Of a stretch of 64,000 nucleotides of DNA, positions 35,161 to 45,335 are shown in pieces. Made by a program: the position numbers and the translations under genes. How positions within the stretch are numbered: position 1 is the stretch's first letter; every line of letters starts with the position of its first letter. The notes beneath the pieces were generated by a model, which searched no databases, had not been told where the DNA came from, and saw only the letters and a list, made by a program, of their open reading frames with translations. The stretch is taken from the NCBI RefSeq assembly GCF_000633255.1, contig NZ_AYMJ01000008.1, positions 62,001-126,000 of the forward strand, in the 5' to 3' direction. Origin of the DNA: Pseudomonas sp. H1h (GTDB lineage: Bacteria; Pseudomonadota; Gammaproteobacteria; Pseudomonadales; Pseudomonadaceae).

Positions 35161-36567
35161 ATGCCGGCGTGGCGCACTATCAGTTTGTGGATGGATCAAC
35201 TCGACGAGCCGCTCACCGCGCGGCCGGCGCTGGAACAGGATCTGGATGTCGACGTGGCGATCATCGGCGCCGGTTACACGGGGCTGTGGACCGCGTACTA
35301 CCTGAAAAAACTCGCGCCGGGGCTGGATATCGCCATCGTCGAGGCGCAGACCGCCGGTTTTGGTGCCTCCGGGCGCAATGGCGGCTGGCTGATGGGCAAT
35401 TTGCTGGGCGAGGATCGCCTGCTCGCCGGGCTCTCGCCGCAGCAGCGTCGCGCTTCGTTTGATCTGCTGCACAGCATTCCCGATGAGGTGGAAGTCGTTC
35501 TCGAACGTGAGGGTATCGACTGCGATTACCGCAAAGGTGGGGTGCTGTACTGCGCCGCCCGCTACCCGGAGCAGGAAGCCAGCCTGCGCGAATACCTCGA
35601 CAAATTGCACGCCCAAGGCCTGACCGAGGACGATTACCGCTGGCTGAGCCCCGAGCAACTGGCGCAGCAGATTCGCGTCGCCAAGCCCTATGGCGGGATC
35701 TACGCGCCGCACGTGGCGACCATTCATCCGGCGAAGCTGGTGCGCAGTCTGGCGCGTACCGTGCAGAACATGGGCGTGAAAATCTACGAAAACAGCCCGG
35801 TCACGCACTGGCAGTCCGGCAGTTTGCGCACGGCCAAGGCCAGCGTGCGCAGTCGCTGGATCGTGCCCGCTGTCGAAGGCTATTCAGTCACGCTGCCGCC
35901 GTTGGGTCGCTATCAGTTACCGGTGCAAAGCCTGATTGTTGCCACCGAGCCATTGTCGGCCGCCACCTGGGATGAAATCGGCCTCAACCATGGCCAGGCT
36001 TTCAGCGAGTTCAGCCGTCAGGTCACCTATGGCCAGCGCAGTGCCGACAATCGCCTGATCTTCGGTGCCCGCGGTGGTTATCAGTTTGCCGGCAAGCTGC
36101 GCCACAACTTCGATCTGACCCGCGATGAAGTAGAACTGCGTCGCTATCTGTTCGGCGAACTGTTCCCACAACTGAAAAACGTGCAGATCACGCACGCCTG
36201 GGGCGGCAACCTCGGCATGTCCCGGCACTTCAAGCCGCACATGCTCTGCGATCGCGCCAACGGTATTGCGTTGTCCGGTGGTTATGGCGGGGAGGGTGTC
36301 GGTGCCAGCAACCTGGGCGGTCGCACACTGGCCGATCTGATTCTGGAGCGCGATACCGAGCTGGTTCAGCAGCCGTGGGTGCTGCCGGACGGCGGTATTC
36401 ATGCGCTGCGCGCCTGGGAGCCGGAGCCGTGTCGCTGGCTTGGCTACAACGCGATCATCAAAAGCTTCGTCCATGAAGACCAGACCCTGGCCAACCCGGC
36501 CACCGCACCGTGGCGGCGCAAGCTTGCCAGTCAGGTGGCGGGCTTCATGGAAGGTTTCATGCACTAA
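35161..36567 (+). CDS. FAD-dependent amine oxidoreductase (PuuB/PauB-like)
   Basis: A 468-residue D-amino-acid-oxidase-family flavoenzyme. The ATG at 35161 follows GGAG by seven bases; a GTG at 35146 is less likely. The FAD dinucleotide motif is IIGAGYTGLWTAYYL, with GASGRNGGWLMG typical of gamma-glutamylputrescine oxidoreductases, and GGYGGEGVGASNLGG near the C-terminus closing the flavin site. Such enzymes oxidise gamma-glutamylated putrescine or related polyamines to the aldehyde. A polyamine-type binding protein two genes downstream supports the assignment. The exact amine is unknown. Confidence 0.85.
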   Translation: MPAWRTISLWMDQLDEPLTARPALEQDLDVDVAIIGAGYTGLWTAYYLKKLAPGLDIAIVEAQTAGFGASGRNGGWLMGNLLGEDRLLAGLSPQQRRASFDLLHSIPDEVEVVLEREGIDCDYRKGGVLYCAARYPEQEASLREYLDKLHAQGLTEDDYRWLSPEQLAQQIRVAKPYGGIYAPHVATIHPAKLVRSLARTVQNMGVKIYENSPVTHWQSGSLRTAKASVRSRWIVPAVEGYSVTLPPLGRYQLPVQSLIVATEPLSAATWDEIGLNHGQAFSEFSRQVTYGQRSADNRLIFGARGGYQFAGKLRHNFDLTRDEVELRRYLFGELFPQLKNVQITHAWGGNLGMSRHFKPHMLCDRANGIALSGGYGGEGVGASNLGGRTLADLILERDTELVQQPWVLPDGGIHALRAWEPEPCRWLGYNAIIKSFVHEDQTLANPATAPWRRKLASQVAGFMEGFMH

Positions 36568-36598
36568 CCGCCGTTTTCTTCAAAAGACAGGTCCCACC

Positions 36599-36943
36599 AT
36601 GAGCATTACGCAGTTCAAGAACACCGCCACCCTGCAACTGGACGAATCCAGCCCGGTGGCCGTGCCACTCGGCGAGCCGGTCGCCATTGCCTCGACCACC
36701 AGTGTCGAGCGCGACGACGGCGTCGAAACCGGCGTCTGGGAATGCACCCCGGGGCGCTGGCGCCGGCAGATCACCGCGCAGGAGTTCTGTCACTTCATCT
36801 CTGGCTGTTGCACGTTCACCCCGGACAACGGCGGCGAAACCCTGCACATACAAGGTGGCGACGCATTGATGTTGCCGGCCAACACGCTCGGCATCTGGGA
36901 CATCCAGGAGACCGTGCGCAAGACCTACGTCCTGATTTTCTGA
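36599..36943 (+). CDS. Small cupin-domain protein (DUF861/EutQ-like)
   Basis: A 114-residue single cupin of the DUF861 type: GVWECTPGRWRRQI, FCHFISGCCTFTPDNGG, LHIQGGDALMLPANTLGIWDI. It has a glutamate and glycine pattern of cupin motif 2 but few histidines, so metal binding is doubtful. Proteins like this commonly accompany amine oxidoreductase and polyamine-transport genes in Pseudomonas. It lies 31 bases after the oxidoreductase and 66 before the binding protein, all in one orientation. Confidence 0.82.
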   Translation: MSITQFKNTATLQLDESSPVAVPLGEPVAIASTTSVERDDGVETGVWECTPGRWRRQITAQEFCHFISGCCTFTPDNGGETLHIQGGDALMLPANTLGIWDIQETVRKTYVLIF

Positions 36944-36967
36944 CGCTTTGATCCTTTGATCCTTTGA

Positions 36968-38095
<1,128 letters not shown>

Positions 38096-38118
38096 AATTT
38101 TCAACACACACAAAACCC

Positions 38119-38205
38119 GTGGGAGCGAGCCTGCTCGCGAAGCGTTCAGTCATTCAACAGGTTGTTGTCTGGGCGGACGACTTCGCGAACAGGCTCGCTC
38201 CCACA
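38119..38205. repeat. REPIN: inverted pair of REP palindromes
   Basis: Two REP units in opposite orientation (GTGGGAGCGAGCCTGCTCGC near 38119-38142 and its complement at 38181-38205) separated by about 38 bases, immediately after the polyamine-binding gene. Same family as the repeats at 53271 and 55344, typical of P. fluorescens genomes. Confidence 0.88.
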
Positions 38206-38556
38206 TGAGTCATGCAGTCGTCCGAAATTACTTTAATTGATTGATATCAATACACTGGCATTGCACTAATAGAGTGCAGGAAAGTGAGACGCGTCTAACA
38301 AAAAACAACTTACCGATATTTAATATTTAAATAGAAAATCGTCAGACAATTGGACCCGACGTAACCCGCTTAAACATTCTTTCGCCCCCGCAGGCTTTGT
38401 TTACGGCAGTTTGCCGGAGCAGTTCAATTTGACCTCAAAAAAACGCTAGACGACAGATTTCAAATTGTGTCAGGTTTCTGATGCCTTCATTGGGCGAGTG
38501 ATAGGACGATCTCGCCAGGGATTGTCGCTATCTGACAAAAACTGTTCCATTGCTAA
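38206..38556. other. AT-rich leader and promoter region of aprA
   Basis: About 350 bases without a gene. The 38230-38350 part is AT-rich (TTAATATTTAAATAG), and a small hairpin CGGCA-GTT-TGCCG lies at 38404-38416. No -35/-10 pair could be assigned with confidence. The placement fits a long regulated 5' untranslated leader for aprA. Confidence 0.5.
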
Positions 38557-38566
38557 ACAAGGAAGT
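38557..38566 (+). promoter_or_regulatory. RsmA/RsmE (CsrA) binding site over the aprA ribosome-binding site
   Basis: ACAAGGAAGT matches the CsrA-family RNA consensus (A/U)CANGGANG(U/A) at every position and contains the AAGGA ribosome-binding sequence, six to seven bases before the aprA ATG at 38573. Gac/Rsm control of aprA at translation is known in P. protegens CHA0. Confidence 0.75.
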
Positions 38567-38572
38567 GTGTTT

Positions 38573-40036
38573 ATGTCGAAAGTAAAAGCTAACGCTATTG
38601 ATATCACCGCAGACACATTCGTGCCTGTCGGCGCAGTGCAATCTCTGGCTGCAACCAGCTCCGCCTGGAACCAGATCAATAGCTTCAGCCATCAGTACGA
38701 CCGTGGCGGCAACCTCACGGTCAATGGCAAACCCTCCTTCTCGGTGGATCAAGCCGCCACACAACTGTTGCGAGACGGTGCTTCCTGGCACGATCTCGAC
38801 AACAGCGGCAAGATCGAACTGACTTACACCTTTCTGACCGCCAAAACCGCTAACTTCAGCGGCCTGGGTGTCACCGGTTTCAGTCAGTTCAGTGCCCTGC
38901 AAAAAGCCCAGTCTGTGCTTGCCATGCAATCCTGGGCTGATGTTGCCAACGTTACGTTCACCGAAGCTGCCCGCGGCGGCGATGGTCACATGACGTTCGG
39001 TAACTACAGCGGCGGCCAGGAAGGCGCAGCGGCGTTTGCTTTCCTGCCAGGCACCGAGCCAGGCTATGACGGTCAGTCCTGGTACCTGACCGGCAGTGGA
39101 TACGACGTCAACAAAACCCCGGGGCTGAACAACTACGGGCGTCAAACCCTGACGCACGAAATCGGTCACACCCTGGGCCTGTCACACCCTGGTGACTACA
39201 ACGCCGGCGAAGGCAACCCGACCTACAAGGATGCTTCCTACGGGCAAGACACCCGCGGTTACAGCCTTATGAGTTACTGGAGCGAAAGCAATACCAGCCA
39301 GAACTTCAGCAAGGGCGGCGTGGAAGCCTATTCCTCTGGCCCGCTGATGGATGACATCGCTGCCATCCAGAAGCTCTACGGCGCCAACATGAACACCCGT
39401 ACCGGTGACACCACCTACGGCTTCAACTCCAACGCCGGTCGCGATTTCCTCAGCGCCTCGTCGTCGAGCGACAAGCTGGTGTTCTCGGTGTGGGATGCGG
39501 GCGGCAAGGACACCTTCGACTTCTCGGGTTTCACCCAGAACCAGAAGATCAACCTCAATGAAGCCTCGTTCTCTGACGTTGGCGGCATGATCGGCAACGT
39601 GTCCATCGCCAAGGGCGTCACCATCGAAAACGCCATCGGCGGCTCGGGCAATGACCTGCTGATTGGCAACAGTGCGTCCAACGAGCTGAAAGGCGGTGCC
39701 GGCAACGACATCATCTACGGCGCCGGTGGTGCGGACAAACTGTGGGGCGGCTCGGGTTCGGACACGTTTGTGTTCGCGGCCAGTTCCGACTCCAAGCCGG
39801 GTGCGATCGATCAGATCCTCGATTTCGTCAGCGGTCTGGACAAAATCGACCTGAGCGCCATCACCAACGGTGCAGGCCTGCACTTCGTCAACAGCTTCAC
39901 CGGTGCAGCCGGTGACGCGATCCTGACGTCGTCGGGCGGCAACAGCCTGTTGTCGGTGGACTTCTCCGGGCATGGCGTGGCGGACTTCCAGGTCAGCACC
40001 GTTGGCCAGGCAGTCACCAGCGACATCGTGGCGTGA
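38573..40036 (+). CDS. aprA: Alkaline metalloprotease AprA (serralysin)
   Basis: A 487-residue secreted zinc protease of the serralysin family (M10B). There is no N-terminal signal peptide, only a short propeptide. The zinc site is [12 protein letters not shown] with His195, His199 and His205, followed by the Met-turn SLMSYW. The C-terminal part carries RTX nonapeptides ([30 protein letters not shown]) that bind calcium, and the C-terminus ends DIVA, the aspartate-plus-hydrophobics tail recognised by type I exporters. The ATG at 38573 follows AAGGAAG; the frame extends upstream to 38465 but without a start signal. It is the first gene of the apr-prt-pue cluster, and its product is exported by AprDEF. 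This is the enzyme known in milk spoilage strains as AprX. Confidence 0.96.
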   Translation: MSKVKANAIDITADTFVPVGAVQSLAATSSAWNQINSFSHQYDRGGNLTVNGKPSFSVDQAATQLLRDGASWHDLDNSGKIELTYTFLTAKTANFSGLGVTGFSQFSALQKAQSVLAMQSWADVANVTFTEAARGGDGHMTFGNYSGGQEGAAAFAFLPGTEPGYDGQSWYLTGSGYDVNKTPGLNNYGRQTLTHEIGHTLGLSHPGDYNAGEGNPTYKDASYGQDTRGYSLMSYWSESNTSQNFSKGGVEAYSSGPLMDDIAAIQKLYGANMNTRTGDTTYGFNSNAGRDFLSASSSSDKLVFSVWDAGGKDTFDFSGFTQNQKINLNEASFSDVGGMIGNVSIAKGVTIENAIGGSGNDLLIGNSASNELKGGAGNDIIYGAGGADKLWGGSGSDTFVFAASSDSKPGAIDQILDFVSGLDKIDLSAITNGAGLHFVNSFTGAAGDAILTSSGGNSLLSVDFSGHGVADFQVSTVGQAVTSDIVA

Positions 40037-40046
40037 TGTGAACAGG

Positions 40047-40071
40047 AAAGCGGCGCTTGATGCGCCGCTTT
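40047..40071 (+). terminator. Terminator-like hairpin between aprA and its inhibitor
   Basis: A 10-bp stem AAAGCGGCGC/GCGCCGCTTT with a five-base loop, 10 bases after the aprA stop, followed by CTTTACTT. It probably trims or partly terminates the aprA transcript, giving more AprA than downstream products. Confidence 0.7.
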
Positions 40072-40128
40072 CTTTACTTGCATCCATTTGGCCGCTGGGC
40101 AAGGCTACGTGCCGGAGCGAATTTTCTC

Positions 40129-40557
40129 ATGATCTGCAAAGCTTTTACCTACAAGGCAATGGCGTGGCTTTCGGCGGCGTTCATCACGATTTCTGGAGAA
40201 ACAACCATGGCAAGCAGCCTCAGACTCGAAGATCCATCGGTTTTTGCCGGGCAGTGGCAGGCCGTTCTGACCGCACCTGACGACGTCCCGCAAGCGCAGT
40301 CCTTGCAGGACAAGCCATCGAATACGTGTCTGATCGATCTCGAACCCAACCAGACGCTGGGCAAAGGCGCTGAATGCCTGGGGGCGTGGCTGGAGCAAAC
40401 GCCGGTCGGCTGGTTTCCAGACCCGGACGGCCTGTCGATTACTGGCAAGGAAGGTTCAAGAATCCAGTTTTTCAGCCGACAACGTGACGGGCTTTATCTG
40501 AGTACTTTGAAGTCGGGCCTGGTGATTACGCTCGAGCGCAACGCGCACAAGCCGTGA
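40129..40557 (+). CDS. inh: Periplasmic alkaline protease inhibitor (Inh/AprI)
   Basis: About 142 residues including a signal peptide, probably cut after TMA so that the mature chain begins SSLRLEDPSVFAGQW. In the family the mature N-terminus enters the protease active site, blocking AprA that leaks into the periplasm. Two cysteines (NTCLIDLE, ECLGAW) form the conserved disulfide of an eight-stranded barrel. The start is unsure: the ATG at 40129 has GGAG 11 bases upstream, and the frame remains open to 40057. Located between aprA and the exporter genes as in other pseudomonads. Confidence 0.85.
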   Translation: MICKAFTYKAMAWLSAAFITISGETTMASSLRLEDPSVFAGQWQAVLTAPDDVPQAQSLQDKPSNTCLIDLEPNQTLGKGAECLGAWLEQTPVGWFPDPDGLSITGKEGSRIQFFSRQRDGLYLSTLKSGLVITLERNAHKP

Positions 40558-40762
40558 GTATCAGCAACGACTGACAGTTGAATATAAGGTGCCACGTTGC
40601 AGTTATAAGCGTCACGCCAATACAACGAATAACCGGTTGTATAACGGAAGTTGTGATTGAAGTGCCAATGCAAAGTTGCAAGCGATATTCCGGCATGCGC
40701 ACGGATAATTAATAGAAGCGCCTCGCCAAAGAATGGCGGGGAAATTATTTCAGGAATAATCA

Positions 40763-42538
40763 ATGAAGATGGCGAAGGCCCCAGCCACCGCTCCCTTATT
40801 CAAGGCTTTGGGTGACTATAAAAGCATTCTGATCAGCGTCGGGTGCTTTACCGCACTGATTAACGTGCTGATGCTGGTGCCCTCCATTTATATGCTGCAG
40901 GTCTACGACCGCGTGCTGTCTTCGCAGAACGAAACCACCTTGGCGATGCTGTCCTTGATGGTGGTCGGGTTCTTTGCGTTCATCGGCATGCTGGAAGTGA
41001 TCCGCAGCTTCATCGTGATCCGCATCGGCAGCCAGTTGGAGCGCCGCTTCAACCTGCGGGTCTATCAGGCGGCGTTCGAGCGCAACCTGTTCAAGGGTGA
41101 GGGCAACGCCGGGCAGTCGCTGGGCGACCTGACCCACATCCGCCAGTTTGTCACCGGGCCAGCGCTGTTCGCGTTTTTCGATGCGCCGTGGTTCCCGGTC
41201 TATCTGTTCGTCATCTACCTGTTCAACGTCTGGCTGGGTGTGCTGGCCACGGCCGGTGCGCTGTTGCTGATTGCGCTGGCGTGCCTCAACGAATACATGA
41301 CCAAGAAGCCGCTGGGCGAAGCCGCCGGTTTCTCGCAGAAATCCAGTCAACTGGCGACCAGCCACCTGCACAACGCCGAAACCATTCAGGCCATGGGCAT
41401 GCTGGGTGCGCTGCGCAAGCGCTGGTTTGGTGTGCACTCGCGGTTTCTCGGCCTGCAGAACCAGGCCAGCGACACCGGTGCGGTGATCAGTTCGATCAGT
41501 AAAACCCTGCGTCTGTGCCTGCAATCTCTGGTGCTGGGCCTGGGTGCCTTGTTGGTGATCAAGGGCGACATGACCGCCGGCATGATGATCGCCGGCTCGA
41601 TCCTGATGGGCCGCGTGCTGAGCCCGATCGACCAGTTGATCGCAGTGTGGAAACAGTGGAGCGGGGCGAAGCTGGCCTACCGTCGTCTGGACTCCTTGCT
41701 GCAGGCGTTCCCGCCGAGTGACGACGCCATGGCGTTGCCGGCGCCGAAAGGCCAGATCACCTTTGAACAGGTCAGTGCCGGCCCTCCGGGTCAGCGCGCG
41801 GCAACCTTGCAGATGATCAATTTCAATCTGGGCGCCGGCGAAGTGCTCGGCGTGCTCGGTGCCTCCGGTTCCGGCAAGTCGACCCTGGCCCGCGTGCTGG
41901 TCGGCGTGTGGCCGACCTTCGGTGGCACGGTGCGCCTGGACGGCGCCGACATCCATCGCTGGAACCGCGACGAGCTCGGCCCGTATGTTGGCTACCTGCC
42001 ACAAGACATCGAACTGTTCAGCGGCAGCATCGCTGAGAACATTGCCCGCTTCAGCGAGGCCAATCCGGAAAAAGTCGTGGCCGCCGCGCAACAGGCCGGC
42101 GTACACGAAATGATTCTGCGCTTGCCGCAGGGCTACGACACGCAACTGGGCGAGGACGGCAGCGGCCTGTCTGGCGGTCAGAAACAGCGTGTGGCCCTGG
42201 CCCGCGCGATGTATGGCGATCCAAGCCTGGTGGTGCTCGATGAGCCGAACTCCAACCTCGACACCGTTGGTGAAGCGGCATTGGCCAGCGCCATCGCCCA
42301 ACTCAAGGCCAAAGGCACCACGGTGGTGCTGGTGACACATCGCTCTTCGGTATTGGCCCAGGCTGACAAGCTGCTGGTGCTCAACGACGGGCGTTTGCAG
42401 GCGTTCGGCGCCAGTCAGGAAGTCCTCAAGGCGCTGTCTGGCGCCCAGGAACAGCAACGGGAAAAATCTGCGCAGGCACCGGGCGGGCTCAGCATGAGCC
42501 GGCAGTACCAGCCCACGACAAGGAATTCGGGTGTATGA
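40763..42538 (+). CDS. aprD: Type I secretion ABC transporter AprD
   Basis: A 591-residue inner-membrane exporter, half-size ABC transporter of the PrtD/HasD type. Residues about 20-310 form the six-helix membrane domain; the nucleotide-binding domain carries Walker A GASGSGKST, signature LSGGQKQRVALARA, Walker B LVVLDEPN and a switch histidine in LVTHRSS. It energises secretion of AprA and the RTX lipases. The ATG follows AGGA by seven bases. The 205 bases upstream (40558-40762) are AT-rich with small inverted repeats such as TACAAC/GTTGTA and could hold a separate promoter. The stop overlaps aprE (ATGA). Confidence 0.95.
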   Translation: MKMAKAPATAPLFKALGDYKSILISVGCFTALINVLMLVPSIYMLQVYDRVLSSQNETTLAMLSLMVVGFFAFIGMLEVIRSFIVIRIGSQLERRFNLRVYQAAFERNLFKGEGNAGQSLGDLTHIRQFVTGPALFAFFDAPWFPVYLFVIYLFNVWLGVLATAGALLLIALACLNEYMTKKPLGEAAGFSQKSSQLATSHLHNAETIQAMGMLGALRKRWFGVHSRFLGLQNQASDTGAVISSISKTLRLCLQSLVLGLGALLVIKGDMTAGMMIAGSILMGRVLSPIDQLIAVWKQWSGAKLAYRRLDSLLQAFPPSDDAMALPAPKGQITFEQVSAGPPGQRAATLQMINFNLGAGEVLGVLGASGSGKSTLARVLVGVWPTFGGTVRLDGADIHRWNRDELGPYVGYLPQDIELFSGSIAENIARFSEANPEKVVAAAQQAGVHEMILRLPQGYDTQLGEDGSGLSGGQKQRVALARAMYGDPSLVVLDEPNSNLDTVGEAALASAIAQLKAKGTTVVLVTHRSSVLAQADKLLVLNDGRLQAFGASQEVLKALSGAQEQQREKSAQAPGGLSMSRQYQPTTRNSGV

Positions 42539-43884
42539 GCAGCGCCAGCATGAATACTGAAAACGAAGCGAGCATGGAACACGCGTATGTCACCGAGCGC
42601 CCGGAGCGCGATGCGAAATTTTTCGCACGCATGGGCTGGATTCTGGCCATCGTCGGCGCCGGCAGCTTTTTCACCTGGGCCGCACTGGCGCCGCTGGATC
42701 AGGGCATTCCGGTGCAGGGCACTGTGGTGGTGTCGGGCAAACGCAAAGCCGTGCAATCGATGAGCAGTGGTGTGGTCAGCCGGATCCTGGTGCGCGAAGG
42801 CGAGATCGTCAAACAGGGCCAACCGCTGTTCCGTCTCGACCAGACGCAAGTGGCTGCCGATGTGCAATCGCTGCAGGCGCAATACCGCATGGCCTGGGCC
42901 AGCCTCGCGCGCTGGCAGGCCGAGCGCGACAACCTCAAAGAGATCACCTTTCCTGCCGAGCTGAGCAACGATCCGGATCCGCGTCTGGCCCTGGTGCTTG
43001 AAGGCCAGCGCCAATTGTTCAGCAGCCGCCGCGAAGCGTTCTACCGCGAACAGGCCGGCCTGCGTGCAAGCATCGAAGGCGCCACGTCGCAACTGGCCGG
43101 CATGCGTCGCGCGCGCACCGACCTCAATGCCCAGGCCGATTCCCTGCAGCAGCAACTGAGCAACCTGCAGCCGCTGGCGGACAATGGCTACATCCCGCGC
43201 AACCGCTTGATGGAGTACCAGCGTCAGCTCTCGCAAGTGCAGCAGCAACTGGCGGAAAACACCGGTGAAAGCGGCCGTGTGGAGCAGGGCATTCTCGAAT
43301 CGCGCCTGAAGCTGCAACAGCATGGCGAGGAGTACCAGAAGGAAGTGCGCACGCAACTAGCCGACGCGCAGCTCAAAAGCGTGACCCTGTCCGAGCAACT
43401 GACCTCGGCCGGTTTCGACCTGCAGCACAGCGAGATCGTCGCTACCGCCGACGGCGTGGCGGTCAACCTCGGCGTGCACACCGAAGGCGCTGTGGTGCGG
43501 CAGGGCGAAACCCTGCTGGAGATTGTCCCGCAAGGCACCACGCTGGAAGTGGAAGGGCATTTGCCGATCAACCTGATCGACAAGGTCGGCACGCATTTGC
43601 CGGTGGACATCCTCTTTACCGCGTTCAACCAGAGCAAAACCCCGCGCGTGCCGGGTGAGGTCAGCCTGATTTCCGCCGACCAGATGGTCGACGAGAAAAC
43701 CGGCGTGCCGTACTACGTGCTGCGCAGCAACGTCAGTGATCAGGCGATGGAGAAACTCCACGGTCTGGTGATCAAGCCCGGTATGCCGGCGGAGATGTTC
43801 GTGCGCACTGGCGAACGTTCGCTGCTCAACTACCTGTTCAAACCGTTGCTCGATCGGGCCGGCTCCGCGTTGACCGAAGAATAA
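42535..43884 (+). CDS. aprE: Type I secretion membrane-fusion protein AprE
   Basis: A 449-residue HlyD-family adaptor. A short cytosolic N-terminus is followed by one transmembrane helix (about 40-60, MGWILAIVGAGSFFTWAAL), a lipoyl half-motif (GTVVVSGKRKAVQSMSSGVVSRILVREGEIV), a long coiled coil (about 110-295) and a beta-barrel domain. It bridges AprD to AprF across the periplasm. The start overlaps the aprD stop by four bases; internal ATGs at 42550 and 42574 are possible alternatives. Confidence 0.94.
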   Translation: MSSASMNTENEASMEHAYVTERPERDAKFFARMGWILAIVGAGSFFTWAALAPLDQGIPVQGTVVVSGKRKAVQSMSSGVVSRILVREGEIVKQGQPLFRLDQTQVAADVQSLQAQYRMAWASLARWQAERDNLKEITFPAELSNDPDPRLALVLEGQRQLFSSRREAFYREQAGLRASIEGATSQLAGMRRARTDLNAQADSLQQQLSNLQPLADNGYIPRNRLMEYQRQLSQVQQQLAENTGESGRVEQGILESRLKLQQHGEEYQKEVRTQLADAQLKSVTLSEQLTSAGFDLQHSEIVATADGVAVNLGVHTEGAVVRQGETLLEIVPQGTTLEVEGHLPINLIDKVGTHLPVDILFTAFNQSKTPRVPGEVSLISADQMVDEKTGVPYYVLRSNVSDQAMEKLHGLVIKPGMPAEMFVRTGERSLLNYLFKPLLDRAGSALTEE

Positions 43885-43898
43885 GGATGTTCGGCTGT

Positions 43899-45257
43899 AT
43901 GAATAAGCTTTCGATGTTGGGAGCAGCGTTCGCGCTGCTCGCAGGAAACAGCGCGCTGGCGGCCATGGGGCCATTCGAGATCTACGAGCAGGCATTGCGC
44001 AACGACCCGGTGTTCCTTGGCGCAATCAAGGAGCGCGACGCGGGTCTGGAAAACCGCATCATCGGCCGCGCCGGGTTGTTGCCGAAGCTGGGTTACAACT
44101 ACAACCGCGGTCACAACACCTCGAAGGCCACGCAACTGACCAAACGCGGCAACCTGACCGAAGACCGTAACTACAACAGCTACGGTTCGTCCCTGACCCT
44201 GCAGCAACCGCTGCTCGACTACGAAGCCTACGCGGCGTATCGAAAAGGCGTGGCGCAGTCGTTGTTTGCCGACGAGGCGTTTCGCGGCAAGAGTCAGGAG
44301 CTGCTGGTGCGGGTGTTGGATAACTACACCAAGGCCTTGTTCGCGCAGGATCAGATCGACATCGCTCAGGCCAAGAAGAAAGCCTACGAGCAGCAGTTCC
44401 AGCAGAACGAGCACATGTTCAAGCAGGGTGAGGGCACGCGCACCGACATTCTCGAAGCCGAGTCGCGCTATGAACTGGCGACGGCCGAGGAAATCGAGGC
44501 GCGCAACGAACAGGACGCCGCGCTGCGTGAGCTGGGTGCGCTGGTGGGCGTGCCGACGGTGGACATCAGTGAGCTGGCGCCGCTGGATCAGAACTTCCAG
44601 ACCTTCGCGCTGATGCCGGCCAACTACGATACCTGGCACGAACTGGCGATCAGCAACAACCCGAACCTGGCTTCGCAACGTCAGGCGGTGGAAGTGGCGC
44701 GCTACGAAGTGGAGCGCAACCGCGCCGGGCACCTGCCGAAAGTCAGTGCCTACGCCTCGATTCGCCAGACTGAATCGGACAGCGGCAACACCTATAACCA
44801 GCGGTACGACACCAACACCATTGGCTTTGAAGTCAACGTGCCGCTGTATGCCGGTGGCGGGGTCTCGGCCTCGACCCGTCAGGCCAGCCGCACCATGGAG
44901 CAGGCCGAATACGAACTCGACGGCAAGACCCGCGAGACCTTGATCGAGCTGCGCCGCCAGTTCAGCGCCTGCCTGTCGGGCGTCAACAAACTGCGCGCTT
45001 ATCAGAAGGCACTGACCTCGGCTGAAGCGCTGGTGGTGTCGACCAAGCAAAGCATTCTTGGCGGTGAGCGGACCAATCTGGATGCACTGAACGCCGAACA
45101 ACAACTGTTCACCACCCGCCGCGATCTGGCACAGGCACGCTACGACTACTTGATGGCCTGGACCAAGCTGCATTACTACGCGGGGACGTTGAACGAACAG
45201 GACCTGGCGCGGGTGGATGAGGCCTTCGGACAAGGCCCGAAAAGCAACACGAACTAA
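43899..45257 (+). CDS. aprF: Type I secretion outer-membrane channel AprF (TolC family)
   Basis: About 452 residues. The signal peptide NKLSMLGAAFALLAGNSALA is followed by MGPFEIYEQALRNDPVFLGA, typical of TolC-family PrtF/AprF channels, and two repeated alpha-helical/beta units. It trimerises in the outer membrane and completes the AprDEF exporter. Two starts are possible: an ATG at 43887, directly abutting its AAGG, and one at 43899 with AAGG about 11 bases away; the second gives a normal signal peptide and is preferred. It begins 14 bases past aprE. Confidence 0.94.
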   Translation: MNKLSMLGAAFALLAGNSALAAMGPFEIYEQALRNDPVFLGAIKERDAGLENRIIGRAGLLPKLGYNYNRGHNTSKATQLTKRGNLTEDRNYNSYGSSLTLQQPLLDYEAYAAYRKGVAQSLFADEAFRGKSQELLVRVLDNYTKALFAQDQIDIAQAKKKAYEQQFQQNEHMFKQGEGTRTDILEAESRYELATAEEIEARNEQDAALRELGALVGVPTVDISELAPLDQNFQTFALMPANYDTWHELAISNNPNLASQRQAVEVARYEVERNRAGHLPKVSAYASIRQTESDSGNTYNQRYDTNTIGFEVNVPLYAGGGVSASTRQASRTMEQAEYELDGKTRETLIELRRQFSACLSGVNKLRAYQKALTSAEALVVSTKQSILGGERTNLDALNAEQQLFTTRRDLAQARYDYLMAWTKLHYYAGTLNEQDLARVDEAFGQGPKSNTN

Positions 45258-45335
45258 GGTCTTGCACTGACCTGTGTTGATTCCTGGGTGATCGGCTTAA
45301 CAACTCTAAAAAAACAAAGAAAGTGAGTGGTGAAC

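Noticed and set aside
39640..39780. Short tandem repeats that could suggest a CRISPR or microsatellite
   Set aside because: They encode the GGxGxDxxx calcium-binding nonapeptides of AprA; similar repeats in both lipases have the same cause. No spacer-repeat array exists.
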